Assembly (NCBI GenBank): GCA_024693165.1
Contig: JAILLM010000031.1
Coordinates: 1-5,832 of the forward strand
Origin: Bacilli bacterium
GTDB taxonomy: Bacteria; Bacillota_I; Bacilli_A; RF39; UBA660
DNA: 5,832 nucleotides
Direction: 5' to 3'
Shown: positions 4,464 to 5,832 of the stretch, one piece after another
Position numbering within the stretch: position 1 is the first letter of the stretch
Layout of the letters: every line of letters begins with the position of its first letter
Translations under genes and position numbers: made by a program
The notes under the pieces: model-generated
What the model was told of the DNA's origin: nothing
Databases searched by the model: none
The model's input: the letters and a program-made list of their open reading frames with translations, nothing else

Positions 4464-5522
4464 TTACTCCCTTTCATCCGTTTTATACATTGAATCTATT
4501 AAATTGAAAAGATCAGTTTCAATTGTGTCATCTAGACTTTCTTTGACACTCTCTTTTCTAGGTTCAGCCTTTATTTCAACTTCTTCAGGTTCATAATCAT
4601 GTGGTTCTGATTTAAAATAATCTTCATCATATGCTTTAGTATCATAATTAGTTGATTCAGCTTCATTAATTAAATCAGAAATATTTAATGAAGGAGAAGT
4701 TTTTTCTTCAATAACTTCAGGTTCTGCTTCAACATAATTAGTATTATTAATTTCTACTTCTTTTGTATCAAAATCATCAAATTCAGAAATTCTAGTATCT
4801 TCTTCAAGTTCTTTTTGTTTTTGATTTTCTTGAATTAACTTTTCAGTTAATGTTTCATTTGATTCTTCATATTGAACTGGTTCAGGAATCTTTTCATCAC
4901 TATAACTTACTGGACCAAACATACGATTTCTTACTTGATCAATTTGAGGAGTCTTGTTCTTTTCAACAATCTCTTCAGGTTTATAGTTTTTATCAATTAT
5001 TCCATATACTGGACTAATAATTGGTGTAACTACGAATGGTTTCTTTTCAGTATTCTTAGCTTCATCAAGTAGTTTTCTATAATCTCTAGATTCATGAACA
5101 ACTTCTTTTTTAGGAGGAAGTTCATATCTACTTCTAGCCTTTGGAGCTTCAGTTTGTACTGGAGCAACTCTTGGTTGAACTGGTTGTGGAGCTACTCTTG
5201 GTTGAACATGTTCAACTGGAATTTCTCTTTTAACTTCCCTAATCTCTCTAACTTCTTCTTTTGGTTCTTCAAAACTATCAAAATTATAAGCTCCAGAACG
5301 AGTTCTAGATACAGGTTCAAAATCATCTACAGGAAAACTTTTTTCTGTATCTTGAGAATAATCAACTTTTACTTCCTTGATTGTATCTTCTTCTGAATCA
5401 TAATCAACAAACGATTGTTTAACTTTTGTTTTCTTAGGAACTCTTTTTGGTAATTGTTCTACACTTTCATCTTCTTCAGTTTCGTCAAATAAAATACCTT
5501 TTACTTTGTCTAATAATCCCAT
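4464..5522 (-). CDS. Acidic, largely disordered protein of unknown function
   Basis: This 352-residue protein has no transmembrane helix or signal peptide and is dominated by Glu, Asp, Lys, Pro and Val, so it is probably mostly disordered and cytoplasmic. Three islands look structured or conserved. The first is an N-terminal amphipathic helix, MGLLDKVKGILFDE (1-14), followed by an acidic run and resembling the membrane-targeting start of SepF. The second is a hydrophobic motif, FVVTPIISPVYGII (163-176), in mid-protein. The third is a C-terminal helix, TDLFNLIDSMYK (336-347). A proline-rich part carries two copies of VQPRVAP (106-112 and 115-121). The SepF beta-domain is absent, so I do not call it SepF. 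The start at 5522 is secure, with AAAGGAG about 8 nt upstream. It lies between an unidentified gene and the YtxG/YtxH-like pair, in one operon. A scaffold or adaptor role at the membrane is speculation. Confidence 0.8.
   Translation of the reverse strand: MGLLDKVKGILFDETEEDESVEQLPKRVPKKTKVKQSFVDYDSEEDTIKEVKVDYSQDTEKSFPVDDFEPVSRTRSGAYNFDSFEEPKEEVREIREVKREIPVEHVQPRVAPQPVQPRVAPVQTEAPKARSRYELPPKKEVVHESRDYRKLLDEAKNTEKKPFVVTPIISPVYGIIDKNYKPEEIVEKNKTPQIDQVRNRMFGPVSYSDEKIPEPVQYEESNETLTEKLIQENQKQKELEEDTRISEFDDFDTKEVEINNTNYVEAEPEVIEEKTSPSLNISDLINEAESTNYDTKAYDEDYFKSEPHDYEPEEVEIKAEPRKESVKESLDDTIETDLFNLIDSMYKTDERE
5161..5214 (-). repeat. Two tandem 27-bp repeats inside the disordered protein gene
   Basis: Units 5161-5187 and 5188-5214 share the core GGAGCNACTCTTGGTTGAAC (plus strand) and diverge in their last seven bases. 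The length is a multiple of three, so the repeat adds nine residues per copy (VQPRVAP plus two). A Pro/Val/Gln-rich linker of this kind can vary in copy number between strains. Confidence 0.75.
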
Positions 5523-5535
5523 AATGATTCTCCTT

Positions 5536-5832
5536 TTATCTTATAACTTCACTGTCATATTTTTCTGGTTCATAATAAGTATCATCAATTTCAAGTAATG
5601 AAGAACTGTCATCTTTAATTTCAAATACATTTACTTGTTCTTCGACAGTATTTAAATCTTTACCTATTAAATTTTCAATGATACTTTTATTATATTTAAT
5701 TGTTGTACAAATAACTAATGAATTAGCTATCGCATTATTAATATCTTGTTTCTTAACATATGTTTCTACTTTAGCATAATTATATTCAACATATACTAAG
5801 TATGAATTATTTTCTTTATAATAAACATTTAT
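5536..5832 (-). CDS. C-terminal part of an unidentified protein, first visible gene of the operon
   Basis: The frame is open from the right edge of the window to a TAA at 5538-5536, giving 98 residues. It begins INVYYKENNSYLVYVEYNYA and ends in an acidic tail, TYYEPEKYDSEVIR. The middle (about 25-65) looks like a folded alpha/beta region (YVKKQDINNAIANSLVICTT); the last 30 residues are acidic and probably disordered. I do not recognise the family. The coding call rests on the long open frame, the lack of any other gene in the stretch, amino-acid usage like its neighbours, and a tight junction. Its stop is followed directly by AAAGGAG, the ribosome binding site of the next gene, whose ATG is 13 nt away. 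The start and promoter lie outside the window. Confidence 0.75.
   Translation of the reverse strand: MNVYYKENNSYLVYVEYNYAKVETYVKKQDINNAIANSLVICTTIKYNKSIIENLIGKDLNTVEEQVNVFEIKDDSSSLLEIDDTYYEPEKYDSEVIR

Noticed and set aside
4872..5396. Two long open frames on the plus strand (4872-5072 and 5094-5396)
   Set aside because: They are antisense to the acidic disordered protein gene. Their Trp/Phe/Asn/Ser-rich composition is what its Glu/Pro/Lys codons give when read in reverse, and there is no ribosome binding site or recognisable family.
4464..5522. SepF cell-division protein
   Set aside because: Only the amphipathic N-terminal helix and the acidic follow-up are similar. The SepF beta-domain is absent and the protein is more than twice the usual length.
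1..5832. Mobile elements, CRISPR arrays, tRNA or rRNA genes, defence system
   Set aside because: No transposase, terminal inverted repeats, regularly spaced direct repeats or cloverleaf sequences were seen. The genes are housekeeping or envelope types.

Overview
The window comes from a very AT-rich, low-GC Gram-positive bacterium. Purine-rich Shine-Dalgarno sites (AAAGGAG, GAAGGA, AGAGGTGAT), near-consensus sigma-A promoters and a T-box leader upstream of a tyrosyl-tRNA synthetase gene all point to Bacillota or a close relative. The AT-rich base composition, the small membrane proteins and the YtxH-type operon would fit an uncultured Bacilli lineage of the Erysipelotrichia/RF39/Mollicutes-like kind, but that placement is inference. 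All four tryptophan codons visible (in tyrS) are TGG, and none of the eight visible stops is TGA, so the genetic code cannot be settled from this window.

Layout, left to right. On the minus strand, an RDD-family membrane protein (49-843) runs into the overlapping start of a further minus-strand gene that leaves the window (N-terminus resembling YidD). An 85-base divergent region holds back-to-back promoters. The plus-strand gene (929-1255) encodes a membrane-anchored PTS EIIB-like domain whose phosphorylatable cysteine is absent. It converges on tyrS (1278-2468, minus) through a shared bidirectional terminator. tyrS has its own sigma-A promoter and a very short T-box leader of about 130 nt with a Tyr (UAC) triplet in the loop of a reduced Stem I. 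The gene upstream, 2660-3667, is a separately promoted single-pass membrane protein of unknown function with a low-complexity cytoplasmic tail and an exported alpha/beta domain.

The right third is an operon read leftwards: a partial hypothetical gene (from beyond 5832 to 5536), a 352-residue acidic, mostly disordered protein with short conserved-looking islands (4464-5522), a small YtxG-like single-pass protein (4145-4459) and a YtxH-domain protein (3744-4142). The gaps are 13, 4 and 2 nt, with Shine-Dalgarno sites lying at or in the preceding gene's end. The operon stops at a hairpin terminator that contains the last stop codon. The products look like a cell-envelope-associated set (membrane-anchored coiled proteins plus a disordered scaffold-like protein); their exact job is unknown.

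No mobile elements, CRISPR arrays, tRNA or rRNA genes are visible. The least ordinary items are the compact T-box leader, the EIIB-like protein lacking its active-site cysteine, and the disordered operon protein.
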